From Candidatus Dojkabacteria bacterium (lineage in GTDB: Bacteria > Patescibacteriota > Dojkabacteria > SC72 > JAHDCA01), in the NCBI GenBank assembly GCA_020630115.1, contig JAHDCA010000034.1, positions 1 through 9,078 of the forward strand: a DNA stretch of 9,078 nucleotides. Reading direction: 5' to 3'. The notes beneath the pieces are model-generated. The model was not told the DNA's origin. It did no database searches and saw only the letters and a program-made list of their open reading frames with translations. Shown here in pieces: positions 1 to 6,484 of the stretch. The translations under genes were made by a program, and so were the position numbers. Numbering within the stretch: the first letter of the stretch is position 1; each line of letters starts with the position of its first letter.

Positions 1-640
1 AAATTTTTCTAATCTGCAAATTACTTATTAAGTCTCGAACTTCTTTAAATCTAAGCCCATTGGAACTGGGAACATTATTAAGAACACGATAATTTTGGAA
101 CATCCCTATAATCAAGAAGGCTATTGCGACAATCACCTTTAATTCATACCCCCTATCTAAAGTAACCAAGAATCCCAGAAGAAGAGGAAAAACTATCTGG
201 CACGCCAATATGAGTACCTGCAGATCACTATAAAAAACCTTACTGTGAGATTTCTCGATACCTTCAAGTTCTAATTGAGAAATCCCTACCCAGAACATCC
301 CCCTTGTAAATCCCTCAAGGAATGTAAATATCATGAAATAATCAATGTAATTATCCCAGAAGATCAGAGCTACTCCCATTACAATTAAGAATGTTAAATT
401 CCCAGTAAATACCAACTTCTGCAGACTAATAAACCTCCCAATATAAGCACCGAAAAGATTACCCGCAGCAAGCGATAGAAAGAACACTCCAAAAGCCAGT
501 ATCGGTATCCTAAAGTCACCGGTCTCCTGCAAGATATAAATGTATATAAACAGTGCATAAAGATAATATGCAATCTGCCCAAAGAGTCTTTCTTCGAGTA
601 TTTTAAATTCAGTTATGTTGTAGGATTTGAATATTTGCAC
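1..640 (-). CDS. MFS-like transporter, N-terminal half (3' end outside window)
   Basis: This is a partial polytopic membrane protein; 213 residues are visible and the gene runs off the left edge. About six hydrophobic segments can be seen (roughly residues 20-38, 45-67, 74-95, 98-120, 138-160, 165-183), followed by a polar stretch starting near 184. That matches the first six-helix bundle and central loop of a major facilitator superfamily protein. GNLFGAYIGRF (60-70), between helices 2 and 3, resembles MFS motif A. The start is GTG at 640, because a stop lies four codons upstream and the first in-frame ATG is deep in the protein. No Shine-Dalgarno precedes it, but TAAAAT ends 6 nt upstream. 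It lies downstream of the DUF255-CcdA gene on the same strand after a 124-bp gap. The substrate cannot be told. The family call is reasonable rather than certain. Confidence 0.68.
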   Translation of the reverse strand, partial: MQIFKSYNITEFKILEERLFGQIAYYLYALFIYIYILQETGDFRIPILAFGVFFLSLAAGNLFGAYIGRFISLQKLVFTGNLTFLIVMGVALIFWDNYIDYFMIFTFLEGFTRGMFWVGISQLELEGIEKSHSKVFYSDLQVLILACQIVFPLLLGFLVTLDRGYELKVIVAIAFLIIGMFQNYRVLNNVPSSNGLRFKEVRDLISNLQIRKI

Positions 641-646
641 TCTTAA

Positions 647-675
647 ATTTTATCAGAAAACTTAATCACCGTTAA
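647..675 (-). promoter_or_regulatory. Putative leaderless promoter of the MFS-like gene
   Basis: On the minus strand TTAACG (675-670, four matches to TTGACA) is followed after exactly 17 bp by TAAAAT (652-647, five matches to TATAAT). The -10 ends 6 nt before the GTG at 640, so a transcript would start at or next to the start codon. The background is AT-rich, so chance matches are possible, but the spacing is ideal. Confidence 0.45.
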
Positions 676-764
676 AGATTACGAAATAAGCAATAATGAA
701 CATCCTACTCAATACCTTTTTAGTAACTATTTAAGGTAGCAAAAATGTTAATCCGACTCAAACT

Positions 765-3329
765 CTACCCAAGCAACCTGTCTTCGATCTCATAAAGCCC
801 TTGTTGAAAATCAAAGTTTCCAACTATTGAGTTAAGGTTAGTTAAAGATCCTGAGATAATAAGTATACCGATCCCTATCAATATAAAGGCTGAAAGGATC
901 TTAAATAAAGATATCTCTATTGAATTTTCACCATTAGCGATGTAAATCTTGCGATCATAAAAAACCTTCTCGATAAATTTATTCTCTTTATACTTCTCAA
1001 AATAATACGATATCAATACCAAAGGAAGGCCAAGTCCGAGACCATAAACACAAAGTAAAATCGCACCTGAAAGCCTTGAATCTGATTGGGTAGCAAGTAC
1101 AGAAATAGCTAAAAGTATTGGTCCATAACACGGTGACCATGCAATTGACATTACTGAACCAAATCCGTATCCACCCAAGAAACCTTTAGGTACTTTGTTA
1201 AAGTTGCCTAGCTGAGGAATCTTAACTCTTGCAATAAGATTTTGAACAAATTTAAATCCTATTAATTCATTTATACCCATAAATATTACAATTGCACCTA
1301 TAATTGTAGTCAGATATCGCATTGTTGTACCTGTCACCCCACCAATAGCAGATAGCACTACTCCAAGTATTGCTAAAGTCACACTCAGACCTAAGATAAA
1401 GCCTAATGATGTATATAATTTTTGCCCTTTTTCCTGACCACTATTAAAAGCAAAGAATGTTGGTAGTATCGGTAAAGTACATGGCGATATAAAAGATATC
1501 AACCCTGCAAAGAAAGATATAAAAAGTAATAAAACAAATGACTTACCTTGAATACTTTCAACGGCAGACTGGTCTAAAAGATCCTGTATGTTATTTATCG
1601 AGATAGTAGTATTTAGAACTTCCTCTAGCCAAAAGTCTTCCAATCTCTCTTCCCTAACTGAAGAAACTGACTCTAAGATATCTGCATATTCAATTAAATG
1701 ACCCTCATCAATGACTTTCTTTGTAGCAACAACACTAAAGTACTCTCTATCAAGGTAACCTGAACCCATTGTTTCATTTAGGGCTGTTAGTCCAATATAA
1801 AGATTAATATCATCATTATTAATCTCGTAAAGATTTAAATATGCCATACTAGCTAAACTATTCTCGATGTAAGGTTTATCTAGATCTATATGATCTCCCA
1901 AAGCGTAACTATCAAGCTCAGTGCTATTTCGATTGAAAAATCCCCCTGACTGCCAGTCATATAGATTATCTTTCATGTAATTGTCAAGAATATTTATTGT
2001 CTCAATATACTTTTCATCTTCAGTTACTTTATATAATTCAGTCAATGCATACAGAAAATACGCATTGTCTGTTAGCCCCCCTGTGATGCCTCTTGTGTTC
2101 GAGCTCTCTTGATAATAGTGCATTACTCCATTAGACTCAGTCATCAACTCTAAAGTTATAAAATCAGCAGTCGCCTTAGCATCGTTCAGAAAGTTCTCAT
2201 CGCTGTTGAGTTTATAAATTTCAAGATAAGATAGAATCAACTCCGAATTCCAATCTGTATACACAGACTTTTCAACTCTTGCTGGCTCATCTCCACGATC
2301 AATTTCGCCGTAATATGCATCTTCACCAGCCACATCAGTATTAGCCCAGAACCCACCATCTGGGTTTTTCCATTGATCATTAATATATTCAAGTGTTTTT
2401 GAATTTACCTCATCAACATACTCATTATCTGGGTTAATCTCCTTCAGCTTATGGTATGCTTGTAGAAGCCTCGCATTATCATAGAGCATCTTTTCGTAAT
2501 GAGGTGGAGACCAGTCAACCTGAGTTCCATATCTATGAAATCCTCCCTCAACTGGATCAAAAAGATTATAGTTAGTTCTCAATTCATCAATTTCAGTAAA
2601 TTGACCTTCCAATGTAGTTTCAACGATCTCTAACCAATACTCATCATTAGTTTGCTTATAAAGAGTTAAAGCGTAATATAAAGTTAATCCTTGTGGGAAC
2701 TTCTGACCCGACCCAAATCCACCATTTATAACATCAATAGATTCTCTAATTCTACTCTCATAACCTGCCATCTTTCTTTCTAAAGCAGCACTAGAAGGTA
2801 CTCTTGGCTCAGATTCTCTATAGTCATAACTAAACTCTCCATCATAGACTGTATTTTTAACAACTCGATATGTTTGATCTAGAGTCTCAACCATAGTTGA
2901 AGGATCCCTTACCCCAGAGAAACCAAATAGACGATTCTTCTCTGGATCCATAACAGTTGTTGATGGCCATCCGCCTTCAAGATACTCTCTTGTAAGATCT
3001 TGCCTCTGATCGGCATCAACATAGATTGGTACGTATTTCTCATTTATCGTTTCTACAACATCAGAATCAAAAAGATAATCTTCACTTTCATAGACCTGAC
3101 ACCAGTAACACCATGAAGGTGCTGTCAAAAGTAAGAATATCGGCTTGTTTTGATCAATAGCTTTAGCGAAAGTCTCAGTACTATAATCATGCCAATCAAT
3201 CCTGCCTTTTAATTTCTCAGCATTTTCAAAAGAGTATTTATGATCTTCTTGAGCATTTACGACAGGAGAAAAAACAATTGTAAAAGCTAAAACACATAAT
3301 AACAACTTATACAGAGACTTAAACTTCAT
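765..3329 (-). CDS. Exported DUF255/YyaL-type thioredoxin-barrel protein fused to a CcdA/DsbD transmembrane domain
   Basis: This is an 854-residue fusion. Residues 1-26 form a signal peptide (KFK basic start, hydrophobic core, VNA-Q cleavage site). Residues 45-165 are a thioredoxin fold with active site WCYWC (Cys74, Cys77) and cis-Pro motif GWPS (Pro122). Residues about 185-585 match the alpha/alpha barrel of DUF255 (YyaL/SSP411) proteins, including GGFGSGQKFP (203-212) and PHYEKMLYDNA (276-286). Residues about 597-827 hold about six membrane segments with the paired CcdA/DsbD cysteines in SPCTLP (Cys617) and SPCYGP (Cys734). By analogy with DsbD, the membrane part would carry electrons from cytosolic thioredoxin outward, here to the exported N-terminal thioredoxin domain. 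DUF255 proteins are usually soluble and unfused, and DsbD carries its thioredoxin at the C-terminus, so this order is unusual. The function of the barrel is unknown. No Shine-Dalgarno or convincing promoter is seen before the ATG. Confidence 0.9.
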   Translation of the reverse strand: MKFKSLYKLLLCVLAFTIVFSPVVNAQEDHKYSFENAEKLKGRIDWHDYSTETFAKAIDQNKPIFLLLTAPSWCYWCQVYESEDYLFDSDVVETINEKYVPIYVDADQRQDLTREYLEGGWPSTTVMDPEKNRLFGFSGVRDPSTMVETLDQTYRVVKNTVYDGEFSYDYRESEPRVPSSAALERKMAGYESRIRESIDVINGGFGSGQKFPQGLTLYYALTLYKQTNDEYWLEIVETTLEGQFTEIDELRTNYNLFDPVEGGFHRYGTQVDWSPPHYEKMLYDNARLLQAYHKLKEINPDNEYVDEVNSKTLEYINDQWKNPDGGFWANTDVAGEDAYYGEIDRGDEPARVEKSVYTDWNSELILSYLEIYKLNSDENFLNDAKATADFITLELMTESNGVMHYYQESSNTRGITGGLTDNAYFLYALTELYKVTEDEKYIETINILDNYMKDNLYDWQSGGFFNRNSTELDSYALGDHIDLDKPYIENSLASMAYLNLYEINNDDINLYIGLTALNETMGSGYLDREYFSVVATKKVIDEGHLIEYADILESVSSVREERLEDFWLEEVLNTTISINNIQDLLDQSAVESIQGKSFVLLLFISFFAGLISFISPCTLPILPTFFAFNSGQEKGQKLYTSLGFILGLSVTLAILGVVLSAIGGVTGTTMRYLTTIIGAIVIFMGINELIGFKFVQNLIARVKIPQLGNFNKVPKGFLGGYGFGSVMSIAWSPCYGPILLAISVLATQSDSRLSGAILLCVYGLGLGLPLVLISYYFEKYKENKFIEKVFYDRKIYIANGENSIEISLFKILSAFILIGIGILIISGSLTNLNSIVGNFDFQQGLYEIEDRLLG

Positions 3330-3429
3330 AAAGTATTGATTAAGATAAAACCTAATTCTACTTATAAGCTTGTAATTTTTTAGTTAAATAATTGTATAGG
3401 ATAAATAAATTCTAATTAACTATCTCTAG

Positions 3430-3447
3430 AAGCTTTAAGAAAAGCTT
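3430..3447 (-). other. Short hairpin just after the sulfotransferase stop
   Basis: AAGCTTT and AAAGCTT form a perfect 7-bp stem with a 4-nt loop, starting 6 bases beyond the TAG at 3453-3455 on the minus strand. It could protect or mark the mRNA 3' end. No U-run follows on the minus strand and the stem is AT-rich, so a real intrinsic terminator is doubtful. Confidence 0.3.
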
Positions 3448-3452
3448 AGATA

Positions 3453-4406
3453 CTATTTGTAATATTCTGGATAGTACTTTTGTGCAATCGACTTTGTACC
3501 AGATAAAATTTTAGCAACTTGCTTCTCACCAATTCTATATTTCCAAACGTTCTCAATCTCCTTACTATTCCTGAGCAAATGATGGACTTTTTCACTACTT
3601 TCTTTAGTTGGATTCTTTGCACTTGTTGAGGTTTTTATGTAAGTGTTGATTTGATCAGTCATCTCAATTTCAATATCTGAACAGATCTCAGATATCTTCG
3701 AGTATGGATCTGAGCTAATGTCTTCCAACCTGTGGATCTTAAGATCATTTGCCTGAGCGAATCGATCAAGATAAGTATTAAATATCTTATACATTAACAT
3801 TGCATTTTCTAATATTGAATGACTTCTTGTAGCCAAGTCCTTGATCTCATCCTCAAACTCGGATAAGTGCTTACTCATAAGCTCTTGCTGCTCAAGAATA
3901 GTATTAAAGTCAATTTTCCAAGTCTTTCCTTTTTGAATTATGCTTGAAACATAACCAAGTGGATTGCGAATCAGGATTACGGGCCTTATATCGAATTCTC
4001 TCATAAGCATCTCGATGTGGAACAAGCCAAATGGCGATTTCAGAAGAGATCTTTTGAACATTAAACTTTTAGAGTTCATGATATGCCTAATGTGGTTTAC
4101 ATACTTTGAATAATCTTGACTTTCAGGATAACTGAATCGATATTTTATCTCATAACCACATACGGAACACTCTGTATCTTCAAGTAAATATCCAAACTCC
4201 GAGTTAAAAGGTTCATAAACCCAACTTATATCCTGCGACTGTGCAAGTATTGTTCCTACCCAAGTACTACCTGATCGCTGTGTACCAGTTACCATTATGC
4301 TCGGTCCAACTTTTGAGCGTTTAATTAAAGGTAAGTAGCCGCAAGCTCTATTGAGCATCCTATCGAGAATCTCTTTACTTGATTTCTTTTCTTCTTTTGA
4401 TGACAT
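3453..4406 (-). CDS. PAPS-dependent sulfotransferase family protein
   Basis: This 317-residue protein has the two nucleotide-binding signatures of the sulfotransferase superfamily. The 5'-phosphosulfate loop is GTQRSGSTWVG (41-51), right after a short beta strand (SIMVT). The 3'-phosphate element is PVILIRNPLGYVSSI (142-156), with Arg147 and Ser154 as expected binding residues. A KSPFG segment (123-127) and a C-terminal WKYRIG (288-293) also fit bacterial sulfotransferases. Such enzymes move sulfate from PAPS to a hydroxyl or amine, often on surface glycans, lipids or secreted molecules. The acceptor here cannot be inferred. There is no signal peptide or membrane segment, so it is probably cytosolic. 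A CxxC pair (Cys80, Cys83) lies after the first motif. The gene lies 123 bp upstream of the DUF255-CcdA gene and could be co-transcribed with it. No PAPS-synthesis gene is in the window. No Shine-Dalgarno precedes the ATG. Confidence 0.87.
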   Translation of the reverse strand: MSSKEEKKSSKEILDRMLNRACGYLPLIKRSKVGPSIMVTGTQRSGSTWVGTILAQSQDISWVYEPFNSEFGYLLEDTECSVCGYEIKYRFSYPESQDYSKYVNHIRHIMNSKSLMFKRSLLKSPFGLFHIEMLMREFDIRPVILIRNPLGYVSSIIQKGKTWKIDFNTILEQQELMSKHLSEFEDEIKDLATRSHSILENAMLMYKIFNTYLDRFAQANDLKIHRLEDISSDPYSKISEICSDIEIEMTDQINTYIKTSTSAKNPTKESSEKVHHLLRNSKEIENVWKYRIGEKQVAKILSGTKSIAQKYYPEYYK

Positions 4407-4492
4407 AACTTCATAAACATATTACGAAATTAATATAATGTATTTAAAATGAAATCTCTGTGAAATATAAAGACTTATATAATTGTACTCGG

Positions 4493-4526
4493 GAACCGAT
4501 TATCAGATCACCTGGATATTAGGTTC
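4493..4526. repeat. Imperfect 12-bp inverted repeat between hydrolase and sulfotransferase genes
   Basis: The left arm GAACCGATTATC (4493-4504) and right arm GATATTAGGTTC (4515-4526) pair at 10 of 12 positions around a 10-nt loop. Allowing one bulge, AG/CT at the top of the loop can pair as well. It is the strongest structure in the 188-bp gap and lies about 90 bases upstream of the sulfotransferase start. No U-run follows on either strand, so a terminator is unlikely. It may be an operator or a 5'-leader structure. Confidence 0.4.
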
Positions 4527-4594
4527 GACTAATAATTTTGGTTTACGTTTGAAGCTTATTGCATAAAAAACCATCTCGATCAAAGAGTATTGAA

Positions 4595-5284
4595 TTAATC
4601 ATCTTTACAAAAGCTTTTCACTAATCCACTAACCTCTTTCTCAAACCCATTAAATGTATGCCCGCATCCTTGCAAGACATTAACTTCGACATCTTCAATA
4701 TTTGATTTGATATAGACTTCAACGTCACCGATCTCGTTATACTCGGGCATGAAGACATCATCGTCAGAATCACCGTAGATTACTTGAACAGGGATCTTGA
4801 TCTGGTTGAGTGTTGGATTGCGATAGCCTTTGCGATAAAAGTCCCATATATTATCCAGATCTGTATCTTTATACCAACTAATGAACGTTTGATATGACAT
4901 TTGGAAGTCATCGTATTCGTATGGGACCAAATCACCTTCGCCACGTTTATCTAATTCAGATTCTGCTATTCGCAAGTATTCTTCAATTCGTCCATTAGTG
5001 TGCCTTTGGATGTAGCCATTCTTATCAAATGGGGCTAGGAGTATAATCTTTTCTATATCAGACCTAAGTTCACCTTCAAACAAGTATCTAACGACCTTAT
5101 GGGTTCCATATGAGTGACCTATTAAGACAAATTTCTCATATCCCATACTTTTAAGCTTACTTACCCAAGCAGTTATATCAATATGAGCTTCTTCAATTAT
5201 TTCATAATTTGAACCTAGATATGCTTCATCTTTTAAGTCGGCTGTCTTAATTTCGGTCTTTATGCCTGTGCCTCTGGTCTGCAC
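4595..5284 (-). CDS. Alpha/beta hydrolase, main open frame (N-terminus displaced by frameshift)
   Basis: This frame encodes most of a serine alpha/beta hydrolase. The nucleophile elbow is GHSYG (residues 56-60 from the GTG at 5284, Ser58). The acid is probably Asp174 in IYGDSDDDV, and the catalytic His is His209 in GCGHTF. The overall pattern (HGF, RGTG, then a long helix before GHSYG and a short cap) resembles small carboxylesterases and DUF1749-type proteins; the substrate is unknown. The GTG at 5284 is only the first standard start in this frame and is probably not used. The frame continues upstream without a stop to about 5425 and encodes the expected first strand and oxyanion motif AAVLVHGF. 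Joining it to the ATG at 5474 by removing one A gives a 292-residue protein of normal length. There is no signal peptide, so it is likely cytosolic. Confidence 0.82.
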   Translation of the reverse strand: MQTRGTGIKTEIKTADLKDEAYLGSNYEIIEEAHIDITAWVSKLKSMGYEKFVLIGHSYGTHKVVRYLFEGELRSDIEKIILLAPFDKNGYIQRHTNGRIEEYLRIAESELDKRGEGDLVPYEYDDFQMSYQTFISWYKDTDLDNIWDFYRKGYRNPTLNQIKIPVQVIYGDSDDDVFMPEYNEIGDVEVYIKSNIEDVEVNVLQGCGHTFNGFEKEVSGLVKSFCKDD

Positions 5285-5474
5285 CGAAACACTAGATATA
5301 CTATTCTTTCCAAGTTCTTCTTGAATCTTATGGAAGAATGGATAAGTATAGAAATCAGTATAGAATCCATGTACTAATACTGCAGCAGTCTTTGTATCCT
5401 CTGATGATTTTTTTATATAACCCAGCTAAGTTCAAATTGTCACTTGTATTTGTTTGAATAAGTTCTACTTTCAT
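5285..5474 (-). pseudogene. N-terminal part of the alpha/beta hydrolase, cut off by a one-base frameshift
   Basis: An ATG at 5474 opens a frame starting MKVELIQTNTSDNLNLAGLY and then KK, a believable hydrolase start. It reaches a run of seven A on the minus strand (plus 5408-5414) and then goes off into unrelated residues, stopping at 5355 after 39 residues. With six A instead of seven, the text reads on as SSEDTKTAAVLVHGF and joins the main hydrolase frame. That adds about 63 residues, including the first beta strand and the HG oxyanion motif. Explanations are a homopolymer sequencing or assembly error, a true inactivating mutation, or polymerase slippage restoring the frame in part of the transcripts. 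A -1 ribosomal shift would not help, because that third frame stops soon. A +1 shift is needed. Confidence 0.75.
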
Positions 5475-5479
5475 GTTCG

Positions 5480-5485
5480 ATTATA
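5480..5485 (-). promoter_or_regulatory. Perfect -10 box immediately before the hydrolase ATG
   Basis: TATAAT on the minus strand ends 5 nt before the ATG at 5474, so transcription would begin at the start codon (leaderless). No good -35 is visible at 16-18 bp. It lies in the 45-bp gap after the MauE-like gene, so the hydrolase may have its own promoter as well as read-through. Confidence 0.45.
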
Positions 5486-5519
5486 CATCTTTACGAATTA
5501 GATTTAAGCTCAATAAACC

Positions 5520-5990
5520 TTATGTAAGCAAAATTACCGCTACAGCAACACCAAACAAAGCCTCAAACAAACTCACCTTACTCAAAGGGAGTTTGATTAT
5601 GTTGCCCAGGCAAGCACATTGAACTTCTTGTTTGATGTAAAGACTATAAATAATACTAATTGATAACTCTAATGAAACTATTAAAGCTAGAGATAATACG
5701 ATATTCATTAAACTCGTACTTATCAATATCATGGATAGTCCTAATATAATTTCAACAAACGGGAAAGTAAATGCGTAAGAAACGAATCTCTTACTTACGA
5801 AATCGTATTTTCGAAATGAGTTAATAAATGCACTATATCCCAATAATTTAATACATCCAAACGTGATCATAAACACCCCCATCACACCTTGAAGTAATTC
5901 CAGCTCCAAGAGATTTGATACTACAGAACCAAAGAAGATTATTAGCAAAATAAGTAGAAAGAATTTTGTGTATTCTAAGCGAGCATTCAT
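5520..5990 (-). CDS. MauE/DoxX-like redox-associated membrane protein
   Basis: This is a 156-residue integral membrane protein with about four to five hydrophobic segments (10-25, 34-52, 68-92, 95-118, 138-155). Its signature is QCACLG (124-129), with Cys125 and Cys127 just before the last helix, followed by a KLPLSKVSLFE stretch. This C-x-C-x-G plus short amphipathic turn plus last helix arrangement is typical of MauE/DoxX-family redox-associated membrane proteins. In methylamine-utilisation systems MauE works with the thioredoxin-like MauD in disulfide formation of exported proteins. Here too the partner upstream is a membrane-anchored thioredoxin. Its TGA overlaps this gene's ATG by 4 bp (ATGA), so the two are translationally coupled. 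A strong GGAGGAG site sets the start. A heavy-metal-linked role is an alternative, given the neighbouring MerR regulator. Confidence 0.75.
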   Translation of the reverse strand: MNARLEYTKFFLLILLIIFFGSVVSNLLELELLQGVMGVFMITFGCIKLLGYSAFINSFRKYDFVSKRFVSYAFTFPFVEIILGLSMILISTSLMNIVLSLALIVSLELSISIIYSLYIKQEVQCACLGNIIKLPLSKVSLFEALFGVAVAVILLT

Positions 5991-6430
5991 ATCTTAAACT
6001 CCTCCATCACCTCTTCTAAACTATATCCTCCGACATAATCTTTTACCTTCTCTTTATCTTTATTAACTTCAATAAAAGTATGGTTTATTTTCACATCATA
6101 CCTCTCTACAAGATCTTTATCATCATCGTAATCTGCTAAAACAAATGCTACATCTTCAGGAATATCTTCAGTTGAAGCCTTCAAATCATTTTCAAATACT
6201 TCACACCCAGCGCACCAGTCTGCTCCAATAAAAAGAAGTGTTCTATCATTATTGGCAACTACTTCATCGAGTTTATCTTCCGAATACTCATATATACCCC
6301 TTTGTGAATAGTCTTGGTTCTGGTCTTGATTTTCACTGTCTGAGAGACCCCAATAACCTAGGATAGCAACAAATATAGTAACTATAATGCAAATGCATAT
6401 ATTTCTTAATGTAGATTTTTTAACTTCCAT
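5987..6430 (-). CDS. Membrane-anchored thioredoxin-like protein
   Basis: This 147-residue protein has a basic start (KK, R9), one hydrophobic anchor (about 10-28), a polar Gln/Asp/Asn-rich linker (29-45) and a thioredoxin fold. The active site is DWCAGC (Cys73, Cys76), preceded by the strand TLLFIGA. The later ALADYDDDKDLVERYDV region matches the thioredoxin strand and helix before the cis-Pro loop. The position normally held by cis-Pro before Thr is His117 (INHTFI), which is atypical and could change substrate binding or metal affinity. No lipobox is seen; the domain is anchored by the N-terminal helix, probably outside the membrane. It is the first gene of a two-gene operon with the MauE-like protein, divergent from a MerR gene. 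The likely role is thiol-disulfide exchange on envelope proteins or in relay with its membrane partner; the direction is not evident. Confidence 0.82.
   Translation of the reverse strand: MEVKKSTLRNICICIIVTIFVAILGYWGLSDSENQDQNQDYSQRGIYEYSEDKLDEVVANNDRTLLFIGADWCAGCEVFENDLKASTEDIPEDVAFVLADYDDDKDLVERYDVKINHTFIEVNKDKEKVKDYVGGYSLEEVMEEFKI
5999..6005 (-). promoter_or_regulatory. Strong Shine-Dalgarno for the MauE-like gene
   Basis: GGAGGAG on the minus strand lies 8 nt before the ATG at 5990, inside the last codons of the thioredoxin gene. It fixes the start of the overlapping downstream gene. It is the only strong ribosome binding site seen in the window, in contrast with the first genes, which have none. 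Confidence 0.75.
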
Positions 6431-6437
6431 AAAGAAT

Positions 6438-6468
6438 TTTATAATCTTAACTTGTTACTTATTGTAAA
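6438..6468 (-). promoter_or_regulatory. MerR-type promoter/operator of the thioredoxin-MauE operon
   Basis: On the minus strand TTTACA (6468-6463) and TATAAA (6443-6438) are separated by 19 bp. That is longer than the usual 17 and is the hallmark of promoters activated by MerR-family DNA twisting. The spacer has a small dyad, TAAC-2-GTTA (6448-6457), half a base from its centre. The half-sites are only 4 bp, so the dyad alone is weak evidence; spacing, centring and a divergent MerR gene together make the case. The -10 ends 7 nt before the ATG at 6430, so the transcript would have almost no leader. Confidence 0.6.
6440..6445 (+). promoter_or_regulatory. -10 box of the MerR gene, overlapping the divergent promoter
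   Basis: A perfect TATAAT on the plus strand overlaps the minus-strand TATAAA of the thioredoxin operon by four bases. Transcription would start near 6452, inside the proposed MerR operator, so bound regulator would block its own synthesis, as is common in mer-like divergent pairs. No clear -35 is seen upstream. Confidence 0.45.
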
Positions 6469-6484
6469 CTATGGCCCTAACACC

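Noticed and set aside
394..582. 62-codon minus-strand open frame inside the transporter gene
   Set aside because: It is in another frame of the MFS-like gene, which has the coherent membrane-protein sequence; this one shows no family features.
713..738. TACCTT/AAGGTA hairpin after the DUF255-CcdA gene as a terminator
   Set aside because: The stem is only 6 bp with a 14-nt loop and no U-run follows on the minus strand.
4565..4587. U6 run after the hydrolase stop as an intrinsic terminator
   Set aside because: The minus-strand U-run is real, but the preceding stem (CTC/GAG) is only 3 bp.
5987..5989. TGA recoding (Gly or Trp) as in some CPR lineages
   Set aside because: TGA ends the thioredoxin gene in a normal ATGA overlap, and no conserved protein here has an in-frame TGA.
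6452..6484. TTG start at 6452 for the MerR gene
   Set aside because: It would add 11 residues unlike any MerR start, whereas ATG 6485 gives the family's normal N-terminus. The TATAAT 6 nt before the TTG keeps a leaderless start possible but unproven.
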